Shown piece after piece: positions 16,775 through 27,081 of a DNA stretch of 64,000 bases. Each line of letters starts with the position of its first letter. The first letter of the stretch is position 1. A program made the translations under genes and the position numbers. Below the pieces are notes generated by a model, which worked only from the letters and a program-made list of their open reading frames with translations, made no database searches and was not told the DNA's origin. The DNA comes from Bacillota bacterium (GTDB lineage Bacteria > Vulcanimicrobiota > JAJTBE01): positions 1 through 64,000 of the forward strand of contig JAJTBE010000088.1 of the NCBI GenBank assembly GCA_021287065.1, written 5' to 3'.

Positions 16775-19047
16775 AACACAGCAAAACCCGGCAGCAGAAT
16801 CCATCGCCCTTTATCAAATGGGCAGGTGGAAAAAGCCAGCTTATATCTCAATATAAACCATATTTCCCGGAAATTTCCGGCAGATATTTTGAGCCATTCC
16901 TCGGTGGGGGAGCGGTTTTTTTTGCGTTAAAACCCAACGATGCGGTTCTTTCAGATTACAATAAGGAACTGATAAACCTCTACACACAGGTCCGGGATAA
17001 CCCCGGGCAGCTGATTAGCCTCCTTGATGAACACAAACACCACCACATGGAAAAAGGGAAAGATTATTATTACTCTGTCAGAAGCCTTGATTTTTCCGCC
17101 CTTTCAGCACCTGAAGGCGCAGCACGCACAATTTACCTCAACAAAACCTGCTACAACGGGCTTTACCGCCTCAACTCAAAAGGCGGATTCAATGTGCCTA
17201 TGGGCAATTATAAAAATCCCGGTATTTACGACCCTGAAAATATTAAGGCAGCTTCAGAAGCCCTCAGACACGCTCAGCTTGTGGTAAGAGATTTCAGAGA
17301 GGTGATAAATTATGCCGAATCAGGGGATTTTGTATATTTCGACCCTCCCTACCACCCCCTCAGCCCAACCGCCAATTTTACAGGTTATACGGAGCTTTCT
17401 TTCAGTGAAAAGGATCAGAGGGATTTAGCCGGATTATTCAGGGAGCTGGACCGCAAAGGCTGTTTCCTTATGCTTTCCAACTCAAACACCCCCCTGATCA
17501 GGGAAATTTATTCGGATTTCAGAATTGTGGAAGTGATGGCAAGCAGATTCATCAACAGTGATCCGGAAAAAAGAAAACCCATAACCGAACTACTGGTATT
17601 AAATTCCGGACTCCCGGAAAAAACCGGAAAGAGAAAACAGACCAAAGGGCTCAAATCCTCAAACCCTGAAAAAATTCAGAAAGCAGAGAACATTTCCGAT
17701 TCCATACCAGAAAAGCCGGTAAAATCAACAGGTAAAAAAAAAGACCGGACACCGGCCCGCAGGGAAAACAAGTTAGACGCCCCCTGGGAAAAGCTCTTTG
17801 ATAAATTTGTCAGTCAATCCGATCCAATATGCTTTATCTCTGCTGATCAGATAAAAAAAGAGACAGGACTGGAACCCAGACTTATGGCAAAGTTTGACTC
17901 CAGAGAAAACCTGCCTCCGGTTTTCCGTAAAAACAACAGATTTCTTCTGCCCGTAACCAACGGACAATATGCAGTGATCACCGGAGATGGTTATCACAAT
18001 ATCGAAAAAATCAGGGGAGAAATTGAAATTTACGAAAGCTGCCTGCCATTTGATCTGAAATCCCTCGATGTGGGAAACAGCGAGATGCAGTATATCGATT
18101 ATGCATTCAACTCCGGACTGATCACACACTTTTCAGGCACAGCAAGGCTATACCCAACCATAAGGGGAAGGAAAAGAAGCCCAAGGTTTGAGATGAAGGC
18201 ATACGGAATTTCACTGCCTCCTGTGGAATCGGTTCAGGTGGAAATAGACGCCGGATACGAATCGGAAAAAGAAATCCTGATTATCGAAGCAAAAGTGGGC
18301 AGACCCCTTTCCTTTAACATAAGGCAGCTCTATTATCCCTGCAGATTCTGGAAAACAGCGGTTCCGGACAAGAAAATCCGAACTATTTTTATGTTTTTTG
18401 ACCCGGATGAATCATCCTATGAATTTCACGAATACCGTTTTGATGACGAAAGAGAATATTCATCCCTCATCCCCGTAAAATCAGCAGCATACAGAATAAC
18501 AGGCAGCAACGCTTCAACAGGGGAAAATCTGGGAAATATGCTCAAAGATGTACCTGCAGCAACTCAGCCTAAACACAACTGGATAATACCTCAGGCAAAC
18601 GATATGAACAAAATCATCGAGCTTCCCTTCAGAGTGGCGGAAGGACTTAATAAATCCGCAGACATAGCCGGCTATTTCGGATTTGCCCAAAGACAGAGCA
18701 GCTATTACAGAGAAGCTGCAGAGGCTCTGAAACTTGTAAAACTTGATGAGGGCAATATATACACCCTTACCCCCACAGGCAGAAAATTCACAACCCTTCC
18801 CATAGAAAAGAGAAACCAGCTTTTATGCAGACAAATGATGGATCTGCCGATAATCAAGGAGATCCTTTCCAATCTGTATGAGAAGAAAACCCTTACATTT
18901 ACGGAAGTTGCCCGGATTATCGGGTACAACACAAATCTGACAGGTGAAACCCCTGCCAGAAGAGCATCGTGTCTGAAAAACTGGTTCTATTGGCTTTACA
19001 GCGCAACAGGTATGATTAAAGTGAGTAAAACAAGACTCTTTTTATGA
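16771..19047 (+). CDS. Dam-type adenine methylase fused to a predicted restriction-like nuclease
   Basis: Single chain of 758 residues. Residues 1-280 are a D12-class adenine-N6 methyltransferase: FIKWAGGK (14-21), FEPFLGGG (40-47, SAM binding) and catalytic DPPY (191-194). A Lys/Ser/Pro-rich linker (about 283-342) follows. Residues 345-640 contain a PD-(D/E)XK-like site, Asp493 with E506-A507-K508 in [10 protein letters not shown], inside a region like stand-alone type II restriction proteins. The C-terminal 130 residues look like winged helices ([19 protein letters not shown]). The likely role is a one-polypeptide restriction-modification enzyme, perhaps GATC-like; specificity is unknown. 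The gene starts inside the stop codon of the kinase gene and overlaps cheB tail to tail by 6 bp. Confidence 0.85.
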   Translation: MKHSKTRQQNPSPFIKWAGGKSQLISQYKPYFPEISGRYFEPFLGGGAVFFALKPNDAVLSDYNKELINLYTQVRDNPGQLISLLDEHKHHHMEKGKDYYYSVRSLDFSALSAPEGAARTIYLNKTCYNGLYRLNSKGGFNVPMGNYKNPGIYDPENIKAASEALRHAQLVVRDFREVINYAESGDFVYFDPPYHPLSPTANFTGYTELSFSEKDQRDLAGLFRELDRKGCFLMLSNSNTPLIREIYSDFRIVEVMASRFINSDPEKRKPITELLVLNSGLPEKTGKRKQTKGLKSSNPEKIQKAENISDSIPEKPVKSTGKKKDRTPARRENKLDAPWEKLFDKFVSQSDPICFISADQIKKETGLEPRLMAKFDSRENLPPVFRKNNRFLLPVTNGQYAVITGDGYHNIEKIRGEIEIYESCLPFDLKSLDVGNSEMQYIDYAFNSGLITHFSGTARLYPTIRGRKRSPRFEMKAYGISLPPVESVQVEIDAGYESEKEILIIEAKVGRPLSFNIRQLYYPCRFWKTAVPDKKIRTIFMFFDPDESSYEFHEYRFDDEREYSSLIPVKSAAYRITGSNASTGENLGNMLKDVPAATQPKHNWIIPQANDMNKIIELPFRVAEGLNKSADIAGYFGFAQRQSSYYREAAEALKLVKLDEGNIYTLTPTGRKFTTLPIEKRNQLLCRQMMDLPIIKEILSNLYEKKTLTFTEVARIIGYNTNLTGETPARRASCLKNWFYWLYSATGMIKVSKTRLFL

Positions 19048-20106
19048 ACAGAGTCTGATAACTTCGTGGGCAATTCTTTCAAGGGGCAGAACATGGTCCA
19101 CGCCGCCTTTTTTAATAGCTTCGTTGGGCATTCCGAAAACTACGCAGGTGTCTTCATCCTGAGCAATATTGATGGCTCCAGCTTCCTTCATTTCAGCCAT
19201 TCCCTTAGCTCCGTCATCTCCCATACCCGTCATAATAACGCCCACAACATTCTTGCCTGCATATCTGGCTGCAGAGCGGAAAAGCACATCTACGGAAGGT
19301 CTGTGCCTGCTAACAAGGGGACCATCTTTGACTTCAACAAAATATCTGGCTCCGCTTCGTTTGAGAAGGGTATGTTTGTTGCCGGGTGCAATCAGAACCC
19401 TGCCCCTGATCACCGTATCGCCGTCTTCCGCTTCTTTAACGGTAACTCTGCACAAACCGTCAAGCCTCTTGGCAAAAGCTGCCGTAAAATGCTCAGGCAT
19501 GTGCTGTACAATAACCATTCCGGGACTGTCAAGGGGCAGCGCTTCGAGAAATACCCTGAGGGCTTCCGTACCGCCTGTTGAAGCTCCAACCATCACTACC
19601 TTTTCTGTGGTCTGAATCATTGCCTTTCCCTGAGGTTTGGCAATCATTACATCTGCAGAAAGCTTCGGCGCCACAGTCATAGGCGCTGTGGATTTTTTCA
19701 CCCGGGCATGGGCTGCTGACTTTACAGCGTCACAAATTCTAATCTTTGACTCTTCAATAAACTGTTTAACTCCCAGTTTAGGCTTCTGGATAATCTCAAC
19801 AGCACCGTATTCAAGTGCTCTGAATGTGGTTTCCGCTCCCTTTTCAGTAAGGCTTGAGCACATTACCACAGGAATGGGATGCTGTGTCATAATTTTCTTC
19901 AGAAATGTAATGCCGTCCATTTTCGGCATTTCGACATCCAGAGTGATTACATCCGGAACTTCATCTGCTATTTTTTTTACTGCGATATATGGGTCTGATG
20001 CTGTACCTATTACTTCGATATCCGGGTCTGAAAGCAGTATCTCCTCCAGTGTTTTGCGAACAACTGCAGAATCATCAACAATCAAAACTTTAATCTTTTT
20101 GCTCAT
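19042..20106 (-). CDS. cheB: Chemotaxis protein-glutamate methylesterase/deamidase CheB
   Basis: Removes methyl groups from chemoreceptors after phosphorylation by CheA. The N-terminal receiver domain has DD11-12 and phospho-acceptor Asp57 (ITLDVEMP). The catalytic domain has the Ser motif GASTGGTEA, the His motif [12 protein letters not shown] and the Asp motif [11 protein letters not shown]. Its 354 residues are typical. It is the last gene of the chemotaxis operon, 9 nt after cheD, and ends overlapping the convergent methylase-nuclease gene. Confidence 0.96.
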   Translation of the reverse strand: MSKKIKVLIVDDSAVVRKTLEEILLSDPDIEVIGTASDPYIAVKKIADEVPDVITLDVEMPKMDGITFLKKIMTQHPIPVVMCSSLTEKGAETTFRALEYGAVEIIQKPKLGVKQFIEESKIRICDAVKSAAHARVKKSTAPMTVAPKLSADVMIAKPQGKAMIQTTEKVVMVGASTGGTEALRVFLEALPLDSPGMVIVQHMPEHFTAAFAKRLDGLCRVTVKEAEDGDTVIRGRVLIAPGNKHTLLKRSGARYFVEVKDGPLVSRHRPSVDVLFRSAARYAGKNVVGVIMTGMGDDGAKGMAEMKEAGAINIAQDEDTCVVFGMPNEAIKKGGVDHVLPLERIAHEVIRLCS

Positions 20107-20115
20107 AGACCTGCC

Positions 20116-20601
20116 TCAATTAATTTTTTTCATAAGCACCTTGCCGGTATGTGTATAAAAAATAACTTTTCTGCCCTGATTACCCCCCAAATCGTAGGCA
20201 CTGAGGTTCATTCCTCTGTTCCTGACAATATCAAGGGCAATTTCAGCATTCCTCCTGCCGACATTGATAGCCTGAACCCTGTCAGAATCAGGTAGCAGTC
20301 TGTTTGCTCCGCCAAAAAGTTTGACATCAATTTCAGTAATTGATATACCCATTTTGGTCAGCGCCTCAATCATATAATGCAGGGAATTATCCACATACCT
20401 GAAATACTCGTCTTCAGGGCTTCTGCCGTTGTCCTCCGGCAGAACTCCGTGACACATAGCACCAATCTGAACCCTTGCACAATACATGATGGCTGAAACA
20501 CACGACCCTAAAACTGTAACAGCAAGAGTGGGTTTTTTGGTTATGACAAGTTCACCTGGTTTCAGGTGAACAACAGGGAGATTTGCAGCATAAATGTTCA
20601 T
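20116..20601 (-). CDS. cheD: Chemoreceptor glutamine deamidase CheD
   Basis: Deamidates receptor glutamines and can interact with CheC-type phosphatases. The 161 residues carry catalytic Cys34 in LGSCVSAIMY and His51 in MCHGVLP, plus the DVKLFGGANRLL and VGRRNAEI segments of the family. The start overlaps the cheR stop by one base. No cheC or cheX gene is in the window. Confidence 0.95.
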   Translation of the reverse strand: MNIYAANLPVVHLKPGELVITKKPTLAVTVLGSCVSAIMYCARVQIGAMCHGVLPEDNGRSPEDEYFRYVDNSLHYMIEALTKMGISITEIDVKLFGGANRLLPDSDRVQAINVGRRNAEIALDIVRNRGMNLSAYDLGGNQGRKVIFYTHTGKVLMKKIN

Positions 20602-21473
20602 CAGGGTTTCCTGTAAATTGTCGGATAAACCTGGTTAACCGGCACACTCATACCGTTGAGGGTTTCCGAGTGCCCCATGAAAAGGTATCCTCCCCTTACA
20701 AGGTTTGAAACGAGCCGGTTGAGCAGTCTTTCCTGAGTAGGTCTGTCAAAATAGATTATTACATTTCTGCAGAAGATAATATGCATGGGTTCATCTATAT
20801 CATAGCTGTTGTCCATGAAATTCATTCTTCTGAAGGTTATCGTGTTTCTTAATTCTGGTATTATCTTTACTATGCTTTTATGCTTGTCCCTGTGCCTGAG
20901 AAGATACTTCTTTTTCAAAGCAAGGGGGACAGGCTGGACTTTCTGCTCATCATACACCGCCCGAACCGCTGACTGAAGCGCTCTTGTGGAAATATCCGTA
21001 GCAAGAATAGAAAATTCAAAGCCAGGACAGGTTTCCCCAAATTCACTTAAAACCATTGATAGTGTATATGGCTCTTCCCCGGTTGAACACCCTGCACTCC
21101 ATACCCTGACTTTTTTCCTCCCGTAAGGCTGCCCATCAACAAGAGCGGGAAGAGCATTGTCCATCATATAATCAAAGTGAGCCGGCTCCCTGAAGAAGTC
21201 GGTTTTGTTTGTGGTAACCACATCGATCATATGGGCAAGCTCTTCTCTCATGCCCTCAGGGGAGAAAACATAGGTATAATATTCCTCAAACGAACTTAAG
21301 CCTAAAACCCTCAGCCTCTTCTGAAGCCGGGCTTCAAGCATGGTTCGTTTGGAATCATTAAGCTTAATGCCAAGTTCATCATAGATGAACTGGCTGAATT
21401 TCTGGAATAATTTTTGTGGAATTGCTGATGACATTGCTCCTACTGTATCCTTTGAGACTTTTTGATGCGGCAA
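20601..21473 (-). CDS. cheR: Chemotaxis protein methyltransferase CheR
   Basis: SAM-dependent methyltransferase acting on receptor glutamates. It has an N-terminal helical domain (about 15-90) and a Rossmann domain with VRVWSAGCSTGEEPYTL, LATDIST and IIFCRNVIIYFDRPTQERLL. It is about 290 residues from TTG 21473, which has GGAGG 9 nt and AGAGG 4 nt upstream. ATG 21434, preceded by TAGGAG, is an alternative giving 277 residues. It lies between cheW and cheD. Confidence 0.95.
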   Translation of the reverse strand: MPHQKVSKDTVGAMSSAIPQKLFQKFSQFIYDELGIKLNDSKRTMLEARLQKRLRVLGLSSFEEYYTYVFSPEGMREELAHMIDVVTTNKTDFFREPAHFDYMMDNALPALVDGQPYGRKKVRVWSAGCSTGEEPYTLSMVLSEFGETCPGFEFSILATDISTRALQSAVRAVYDEQKVQPVPLALKKKYLLRHRDKHKSIVKIIPELRNTITFRRMNFMDNSYDIDEPMHIIFCRNVIIYFDRPTQERLLNRLVSNLVRGGYLFMGHSETLNGMSVPVNQVYPTIYRKP

Positions 21474-21491
21474 AACCTCTCGCCTCCTTGA

Positions 21492-21974
21492 TTAGCTGCC
21501 TATTGCGGCGATAGCTGCCAGTTCGGTATAAGAGAATACCTTATCAATATCGAGAATTATGATAAACTGATCATCTCTCTTACCCATACCAAGCATAAAT
21601 TCGGTTTTAAGCCAGGTTCCAATCTTCGGCGGTGGTTCAATCTGACCTGATTCGAGTTCAAACACTTCCTGTACTGCATCTACAAGAGCGCCGAGAACAG
21701 TCATCTCATTCTCCATTGAGATTTCCATAATAACAATACATGTGTTTACAGTACGGTCATTCTGGGAAAGTCCGAATTTAAGCCTCATGTCAACCACGGG
21801 AACCACGTTACCTCTGAGGTTGATCACTCCAAGCATAAATTCCGGCGTTTGTGGCACTTTAGTTATTTTTGTATAATCCAGAACTTCCCTTACCTTTGTA
21901 ATTTCCACGGCAAACAGCTCTTCACCCAGAGTAAAGGTAAGATATTGCCTGGTTTCCGATGTTGTCGCTGCCAT
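21492..21974 (-). CDS. cheW: Chemotaxis coupling protein CheW
   Basis: Scaffold linking receptors to CheA. The 160-residue single SH3-like CheW domain shows YLTFTLGEELFAVEI, VPQTPEFMLGVINLRGNVVP and VDAVQEVFEL. AAGGAG is 8 nt before ATG 21974. It sits 18 nt upstream of cheR and downstream of the receptor gene. Confidence 0.96.
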   Translation of the reverse strand: MAATTSETRQYLTFTLGEELFAVEITKVREVLDYTKITKVPQTPEFMLGVINLRGNVVPVVDMRLKFGLSQNDRTVNTCIVIMEISMENEMTVLGALVDAVQEVFELESGQIEPPPKIGTWLKTEFMLGMGKRDDQFIIILDIDKVFSYTELAAIAAIGS

Positions 21975-22045
21975 TTTGTTATCTCCTTTCCTGAATCATC
22001 CTGCGGAGTATTTACCGGTACTCCGCAGGAAGAGAAGTCTATAAA

Positions 22046-24097
22046 TCAGAATTTTGCAAATTCATCATCCTGTTGTTGCTCAAGCTCTTCATCAAGTAAA
22101 GCTATATTTACGCCGGTTGACCTTTTGGCAGAAGGCTGGAATCTTTTCCTTCCACTACTTATTACGGCTTTTTCAGGATTTTTTTGAACATTTTCACTTC
22201 CGGTCCGGCCAAAACTTTTCTTTGTTTTGACATGTCCCTTTAAATCAAGCCTGAAGAACGAAATCACTGTCTGCAGATGGGAAGCCTGAGAGGAAAGTTC
22301 CTCTGAGGTTGCAGCCATTTCTTCCGAAGCTCCTGCATTCTGCTGAATAACCTGATCGAGCTGCTGAAGGGCTTTGTTAATCTGAGTTGCACCGGTATTC
22401 TGCTCATTGCTTGCCACGCTGATTTCCTGAACAAGCTCGGATGTCTTCTGAATATCAGGCACCATCTTTTTAAGCAGTTCGCCTGCTGTTTCAGCCACTC
22501 TCACACTGTCCAGCGATAACTGTCCGATTTCTGCAGCAGACGACTGACTGCGTTCAGCCAGTTTACGGACTTCAGACGCCACCACTGCAAATCCTTTTCC
22601 ATGCTCACCGGCTCTTGCCGCTTCGATTGCTGCATTGAGGGCTAGCATATTCGTCTGCCTTGCAATGTCCTCAATAATACCAATCTTCTCGGCAATCTGT
22701 TTCATTGCATTTACAGTTTCCGACACTGCTTTACCACCTTCACCGGCATTCATAGCAGCTGAAGATGCAATTTTCTCGGTCTGCAGTGAATTTTCCGCAT
22801 TCTGCCTGATATTTGAAGCCATCTCTTCCATAGAGGAAGATGCCTCTTCTGCAGATGCAGCCTGTTCCGTCGCCCCTTGCGAAACACTTTCTGCGGTAGC
22901 GCTAAGCTGCTGGCTTCCGGATGCAACATTATCCGCTGCTGCCTTCACATCAGCAACCACACCGGCTATGTTGCCCACCATCCGCTTTAATGCTTCAGCC
23001 AGAACACCGGTTTCATCCTTCTGCTGAACATCCAGAGTTGCAGTCAGATCTCCGTCAGCAACTTTCTGGGCAAAACCAACTCCCTGAACGAGAGGATCGG
23101 ACAACCCTCTGGCAATAAGAAAAGCGCAAATACCGATGAATAAAGCAACAATCCCGCCTATCAGTCCGATTGAAGCAACCAGACTGTTTATAGGCTGTTC
23201 AACTTCCGCCTTATCAATTTCAGCTATTACACCCCATTTGATACCGTCAATATCCAGAGGGGCATAAGCAGATAAAACCCAGTTGTTATTATAATCCTTA
23301 ATAATTTTCTTACCGCTTTTTCCGGCGATAATGTCATTGGAAGCTACTGTATCAACACCGTTCTTTTCAACACTTCCCGCAAAGGATGCTGATACTGTAC
23401 GATTCTGGGGATCCAGAAATGAATCGGAACGCATACGCTTGTCAAAACCCACAAGGTATGTTTCACCGGTTTTTCCCATTCCCGTTCTCTCCTGCATAAT
23501 TGTATCCACAGCACTCAGCGGCATCTGGACGGCTACTATCATATCAACTTTGCCATCCTTCATAACCGGAGCTGCCGCAAAAGATGCAGGCTCGCCTTTC
23601 GAGGGAGCGTAAGGTTCGTAGTCGGCTATTCCTGCTTTCTTGTTTTCAAGAACCTGCCTTACAAGCTTTCCAAGATTGGAGGAAGCATATTTACCATTGA
23701 CCATGTTGGTCTGATAATCAGGTTCCTTACAAGCAGAATAAAACACATAACCATCCGGCGAAATCAGGAAAACATCATAATATCCGTATAATTCCTTAAA
23801 CCTGTCAAAAAAAGAATACTGACTTTTCCCGAAGCTACTGACTGTCCGGTATCCACCCATTGTCTTGACAGTCTCTGAGAGGACTCCCATATCTCCTTCT
23901 CTCTCCCTGAAATACTTTTCAATCTGGTTGTCCTTGATTGTCCTAACCGTTTCAAGCTGGTCAAAAGCTTTTTGCATCAGCGATTCCTTAGCCAGCTGAG
24001 CGGATCTCAAACCTACTATTATCAGGGGCAGCAGACCCACCAGAAGAAAAAGACCTATCAACTTGGGTTTAATCTTAATGTCCCTGAGCCTTATCAT
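22046..24097 (-). CDS. Methyl-accepting chemotaxis protein with periplasmic Cache-type sensor
   Basis: Transmembrane chemoreceptor of 683 residues. Membrane helices lie at about 12-30 and 303-330. The roughly 270-residue periplasmic part resembles a Cache sensor ([36 protein letters not shown]). A HAMP domain and the signalling hairpin follow, with the conserved tip [20 protein letters not shown] and [18 protein letters not shown]. The Gln/Glu-rich flanks suit methylation. No C-terminal CheR-docking pentapeptide is seen. The ligand is unknown. GGAGGATAACGT precedes the ATG. It is in the che operon between cheA and cheW. Confidence 0.95.
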   Translation of the reverse strand: MIRLRDIKIKPKLIGLFLLVGLLPLIIVGLRSAQLAKESLMQKAFDQLETVRTIKDNQIEKYFREREGDMGVLSETVKTMGGYRTVSSFGKSQYSFFDRFKELYGYYDVFLISPDGYVFYSACKEPDYQTNMVNGKYASSNLGKLVRQVLENKKAGIADYEPYAPSKGEPASFAAAPVMKDGKVDMIVAVQMPLSAVDTIMQERTGMGKTGETYLVGFDKRMRSDSFLDPQNRTVSASFAGSVEKNGVDTVASNDIIAGKSGKKIIKDYNNNWVLSAYAPLDIDGIKWGVIAEIDKAEVEQPINSLVASIGLIGGIVALFIGICAFLIARGLSDPLVQGVGFAQKVADGDLTATLDVQQKDETGVLAEALKRMVGNIAGVVADVKAAADNVASGSQQLSATAESVSQGATEQAASAEEASSSMEEMASNIRQNAENSLQTEKIASSAAMNAGEGGKAVSETVNAMKQIAEKIGIIEDIARQTNMLALNAAIEAARAGEHGKGFAVVASEVRKLAERSQSSAAEIGQLSLDSVRVAETAGELLKKMVPDIQKTSELVQEISVASNEQNTGATQINKALQQLDQVIQQNAGASEEMAATSEELSSQASHLQTVISFFRLDLKGHVKTKKSFGRTGSENVQKNPEKAVISSGRKRFQPSAKRSTGVNIALLDEELEQQQDDEFAKF

Positions 24098-24215
24098 ACG
24101 TTATCCTCCAATTATTGCATATCGCCGGAAGCGTGCAGGAGTCACTGCTTTTTTATGTCTGTATTAGGGACTTCGTTTATGCCAAACCCTCTTCAATATT
24201 CAATTTATTTATTTT

Positions 24216-26327
24216 TTAAGCTACAGTTGTAACCTCCTTATCCCTTGCCATATCAACAATCTGCTGAATGTCAAGGATAAGCGCCACCGAACCGTCTCCG
24301 AGAATAGTTGCCCCTGAGAGTCCTTTTGCCTTGCGGTAAACAACTCCGAGATTTTTGATAACTGTCTGGTGCTGTCCGATAACCGAATCTACGACAAAAC
24401 CGATCCTTTCTCCATTAATTCTTGCAATAACAATCTGTTCAAGAGCTTTTCTTTCACCTTTGATTCTGAAAAGGTCTCTTAATCTGATGTAAGGTACAAT
24501 TTCTCCCCTGATGTTGATAATATGACGTCCGTGAGCTGCATCAACTTCTTTTTTGGAAAGTTCGACACATTCTTCAACAGCAGAAAGAGGCAGAACATAA
24601 CTTTCATCACCGATATTAACAAGCAGTCCTTCGATAATAGCAAGGGTAAGGGGTAATTTGAGAGTAATGATGGTTCCCTCTCCCTCTTTGGAATTGATGT
24701 CAATCGATCCCTGAAGTGAATCGATACACTTACGGACAACATCCATTCCAACGCCTCTGCCTGAGACTGATGTAACCTTTTCGGCGGTGGAGAAACCTGC
24801 CTGGAAAATCAGGCCGAAGAGTTCTTTTTCCGGCAAATCCGCATCCGGTGAAATCAAGCCTCTCTCAATGGCTTTAAGTTTGATAGATCTGGGATTGAGT
24901 CCGGCTCCATCGTCTTTGATAGTGATAAGAACATTAGCGCCGGAATGGGCTGCGGACAGGTGGACAGTTCCCTTATCAGGCTTTCCAACTGCTTTTCTCA
25001 CATCAGGAGGTTCAATACCATGATCTATGCTGTTTCTGATAAGGTGGACCATCGGATCATTGAGTTTGTCGATAACGGTTTTATCCAGCTCGGTGTCGGC
25101 TCCGTCAGTGGTCATTTCGATGTCTTTGCCAAGTTCTGCCGACAGATCCCTGACGAGTCTCTTAAACCTGCTGAATGTGCTGCCGATGGGAAGCATACGG
25201 ATGCTGAGAGTGCTGTCCTGCAGTTCCCTTGTCAGATGCTCAATTTCCTCGGCAATGGAAGAAAGAATAGGTTCGTTTTTAACGGATGAAGTCTGGGAAA
25301 GTCTTGCCTGAACGATTACAAGCTCGCCTACAAGGTTAACAAGCTTATCCAGTCTTTCCGCAGGCACTCTGACAGTGGATGCGGAGTCATCAGTCTGCCT
25401 TTTCGAACGGATTTCCTTAACGGTTTTCTGTTCTTCAAGGGCTGATTCCACACGGTCTTTTGTAACCAGTCCTTTGGACACCAGCATTTCACCGATAGGT
25501 TTCTGCTCTTCCAGAACCGTCTGAAGGGTTTCAGGCTTAATATCCCCTCTTTCGACGAGAATTTCACCGATTTTCTTATACTTTGAAGGAGATTCCATTA
25601 ATACAGGGTCATCAATAACTTTAACGGATACTTCGCAAGAATCCTCGACAAAAATGAAAACATCCTTAATATCATTAATATCTTTGTCAGTTGTAATAAT
25701 AACATCCCATCCGGTATAACAGGCTTCCGGATCAAACTGGGAAAGCACGGGTATATCTTTGAGCGACGCAAGTACTTTACAATCGCCGAGTTCTTTAAGT
25801 TCATCAAGGAGATAGACAGGGTTGGTTCCGGATTTGAATATATCCCTGTTAGGAACAAACCTCACTCTGTATGTACGGGGTTCAAGTTTTTCAGGTTCAG
25901 GTTTTTTCTCTGCAGGCCCTGACTGTGCTTTGCTTTCATTGGAAGGAATAAGGGCAACAAAACCTGCGATAATCTTTTCGCCAAGTTCCCTGTCGGGGGG
26001 GTCTCCACCCATTTCCGCTTCCATCATGGTGGTGATCTGATCTCTTGCTTTGAGAGTAAGATCAATTAAATCCTTTGTTACCGGTATTTCACCGCTTCTT
26101 ACCAGATCAAAAACCGTTTCCACATTATGTGTAAAGTGTGAAATTTCATCAAACCCAAACATAGCTCCGGAGCCTTTGATAGTGTGCATAGCCCTGAACA
26201 CACGGCCTATCAGGTCTTCATTTTCAGGGTTTTCCTCGAGTTCAAGCAACGAATTTTCAAGTTCCGACAAAAGTTCGCTCGCTTCTTCCCGGAAAGCTTG
26301 TTTGTGCATATCATCAGGTGTTGACAT
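24216..26327 (-). CDS. cheA: Chemotaxis histidine kinase CheA
   Basis: Cytoplasmic kinase that phosphorylates CheY and CheB. Of its 703 residues the N-terminal HPt domain carries His48 in MHTIKGSGAMFGF. A middle region (about 150-245, YRVRFVPNRDIF...) may bind response regulators, followed by an extra segment of two related stretches, KIGEILVERGDI and PIGEMLVSKGLV. Then come the dimer domain, the HATPase (MVHLIRNSIDHGIE, KDDGAGLN, GRGVGMDVV) and the C-terminal CheW-like domain. GGGAG precedes the ATG. Between cheY and the receptor gene. Confidence 0.96.
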   Translation of the reverse strand: MSTPDDMHKQAFREEASELLSELENSLLELEENPENEDLIGRVFRAMHTIKGSGAMFGFDEISHFTHNVETVFDLVRSGEIPVTKDLIDLTLKARDQITTMMEAEMGGDPPDRELGEKIIAGFVALIPSNESKAQSGPAEKKPEPEKLEPRTYRVRFVPNRDIFKSGTNPVYLLDELKELGDCKVLASLKDIPVLSQFDPEACYTGWDVIITTDKDINDIKDVFIFVEDSCEVSVKVIDDPVLMESPSKYKKIGEILVERGDIKPETLQTVLEEQKPIGEMLVSKGLVTKDRVESALEEQKTVKEIRSKRQTDDSASTVRVPAERLDKLVNLVGELVIVQARLSQTSSVKNEPILSSIAEEIEHLTRELQDSTLSIRMLPIGSTFSRFKRLVRDLSAELGKDIEMTTDGADTELDKTVIDKLNDPMVHLIRNSIDHGIEPPDVRKAVGKPDKGTVHLSAAHSGANVLITIKDDGAGLNPRSIKLKAIERGLISPDADLPEKELFGLIFQAGFSTAEKVTSVSGRGVGMDVVRKCIDSLQGSIDINSKEGEGTIITLKLPLTLAIIEGLLVNIGDESYVLPLSAVEECVELSKKEVDAAHGRHIINIRGEIVPYIRLRDLFRIKGERKALEQIVIARINGERIGFVVDSVIGQHQTVIKNLGVVYRKAKGLSGATILGDGSVALILDIQQIVDMARDKEVTTVA

Positions 26328-26351
26328 AGCATTTCTCCCTTCTGCCGCATA

Positions 26352-26717
26352 TTATTTCATAACTTTTTTTACCACAGTTACCAGCTGTTCCGGTTTAAAG
26401 GGTTTCACAATCCAGCCTGTTGCTCCGGCTGCTTTCCCTTCGCTTTTTTTCGAATCCTGAGATTCAGTTGTAAGCATGATAATCGGAATAAATTTATAAG
26501 AAGGAATCGCCCTGACTTTTTTAATGAGGCTTATTCCATCAAGATTTGGCATATTAAGGTCGGTAATAACCATGTTTACCTGGGCTGTCTTTAATTTTTC
26601 AAGCGCATCATTGCCGTCAACAGCCTGAATCACTTCGTACCCTTCCTTTTTGAGGGTAAAACTGACCATTTGTCTGATGCTGCTTGAATCGTCTACAGTC
26701 ATTATAGTTTTGGACAT
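26352..26717 (-). CDS. cheY: Chemotaxis response regulator CheY
   Basis: Single receiver domain of 121 residues that carries the signal from CheA to the flagellar motor. It has the acidic pair in MTVDDSSSIRQM, the acceptor Asp in MVITDLNMPNLDG, Thr in IIMLTTES and Lys in WIVKPFKPEQL. I choose ATG 26717: GGAGGAG lies 6-10 nt upstream and the first base overlaps the stop codon of the STAS gene (TAATG). The frame is open 27 nt further, without need. Confidence 0.95.
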   Translation of the reverse strand: MSKTIMTVDDSSSIRQMVSFTLKKEGYEVIQAVDGNDALEKLKTAQVNMVITDLNMPNLDGISLIKKVRAIPSYKFIPIIMLTTESQDSKKSEGKAAGATGWIVKPFKPEQLVTVVKKVMK

Positions 26718-27064
26718 TAATTCTCTCCTCCTTGCCAGAAACAAGTTGCCTTTTCATCCATCAATCCGCAGCAGAACCCATGAAATCCGGCATCATGCCA
26801 GGCTTTGTCAAAAACTTCGTTATCAGCTCCTGTAATGACAACTTCCTTACCAAGTCCAAGAGCGGTAAGGTGAGCGGAACAGAGAAGCTGCAGACAGGAA
26901 AGATCGATTTCGTTAACATTTTTGAGATTGATTCGCAGACATTCGACTGAATCCAGATGCCTGATAAGGGCGGTTTTCAATTCATTAGCCCTTTCAATAG
27001 TAAATTCACCTCCGAGAATCAGTACACCACTATTCCCGGACTTTTCCTTATTGAAAGTAATCAT
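26717..27064 (-). CDS. STAS-domain protein in chemotaxis operon
   Basis: Small cytoplasmic protein of 115 residues with a STAS fold like anti-sigma factor antagonists: GVLILGGEFTIERANELK, then LRINLKNVNEIDLSCLQLLCSAH. A Ser follows Asp at the usual phospho-site position. It lies between the coiled-coil signalling protein and cheY, with one-base coupling to cheY, so it probably works in chemotaxis signalling rather than sigma control. The partner kinase is not identified. GGGAG precedes the ATG. Confidence 0.85.
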   Translation of the reverse strand: MITFNKEKSGNSGVLILGGEFTIERANELKTALIRHLDSVECLRINLKNVNEIDLSCLQLLCSAHLTALGLGKEVVITGADNEVFDKAWHDAGFHGFCCGLMDEKATCFWQGGEN

Positions 27065-27081
27065 TATAATTCTCCCTTCGG

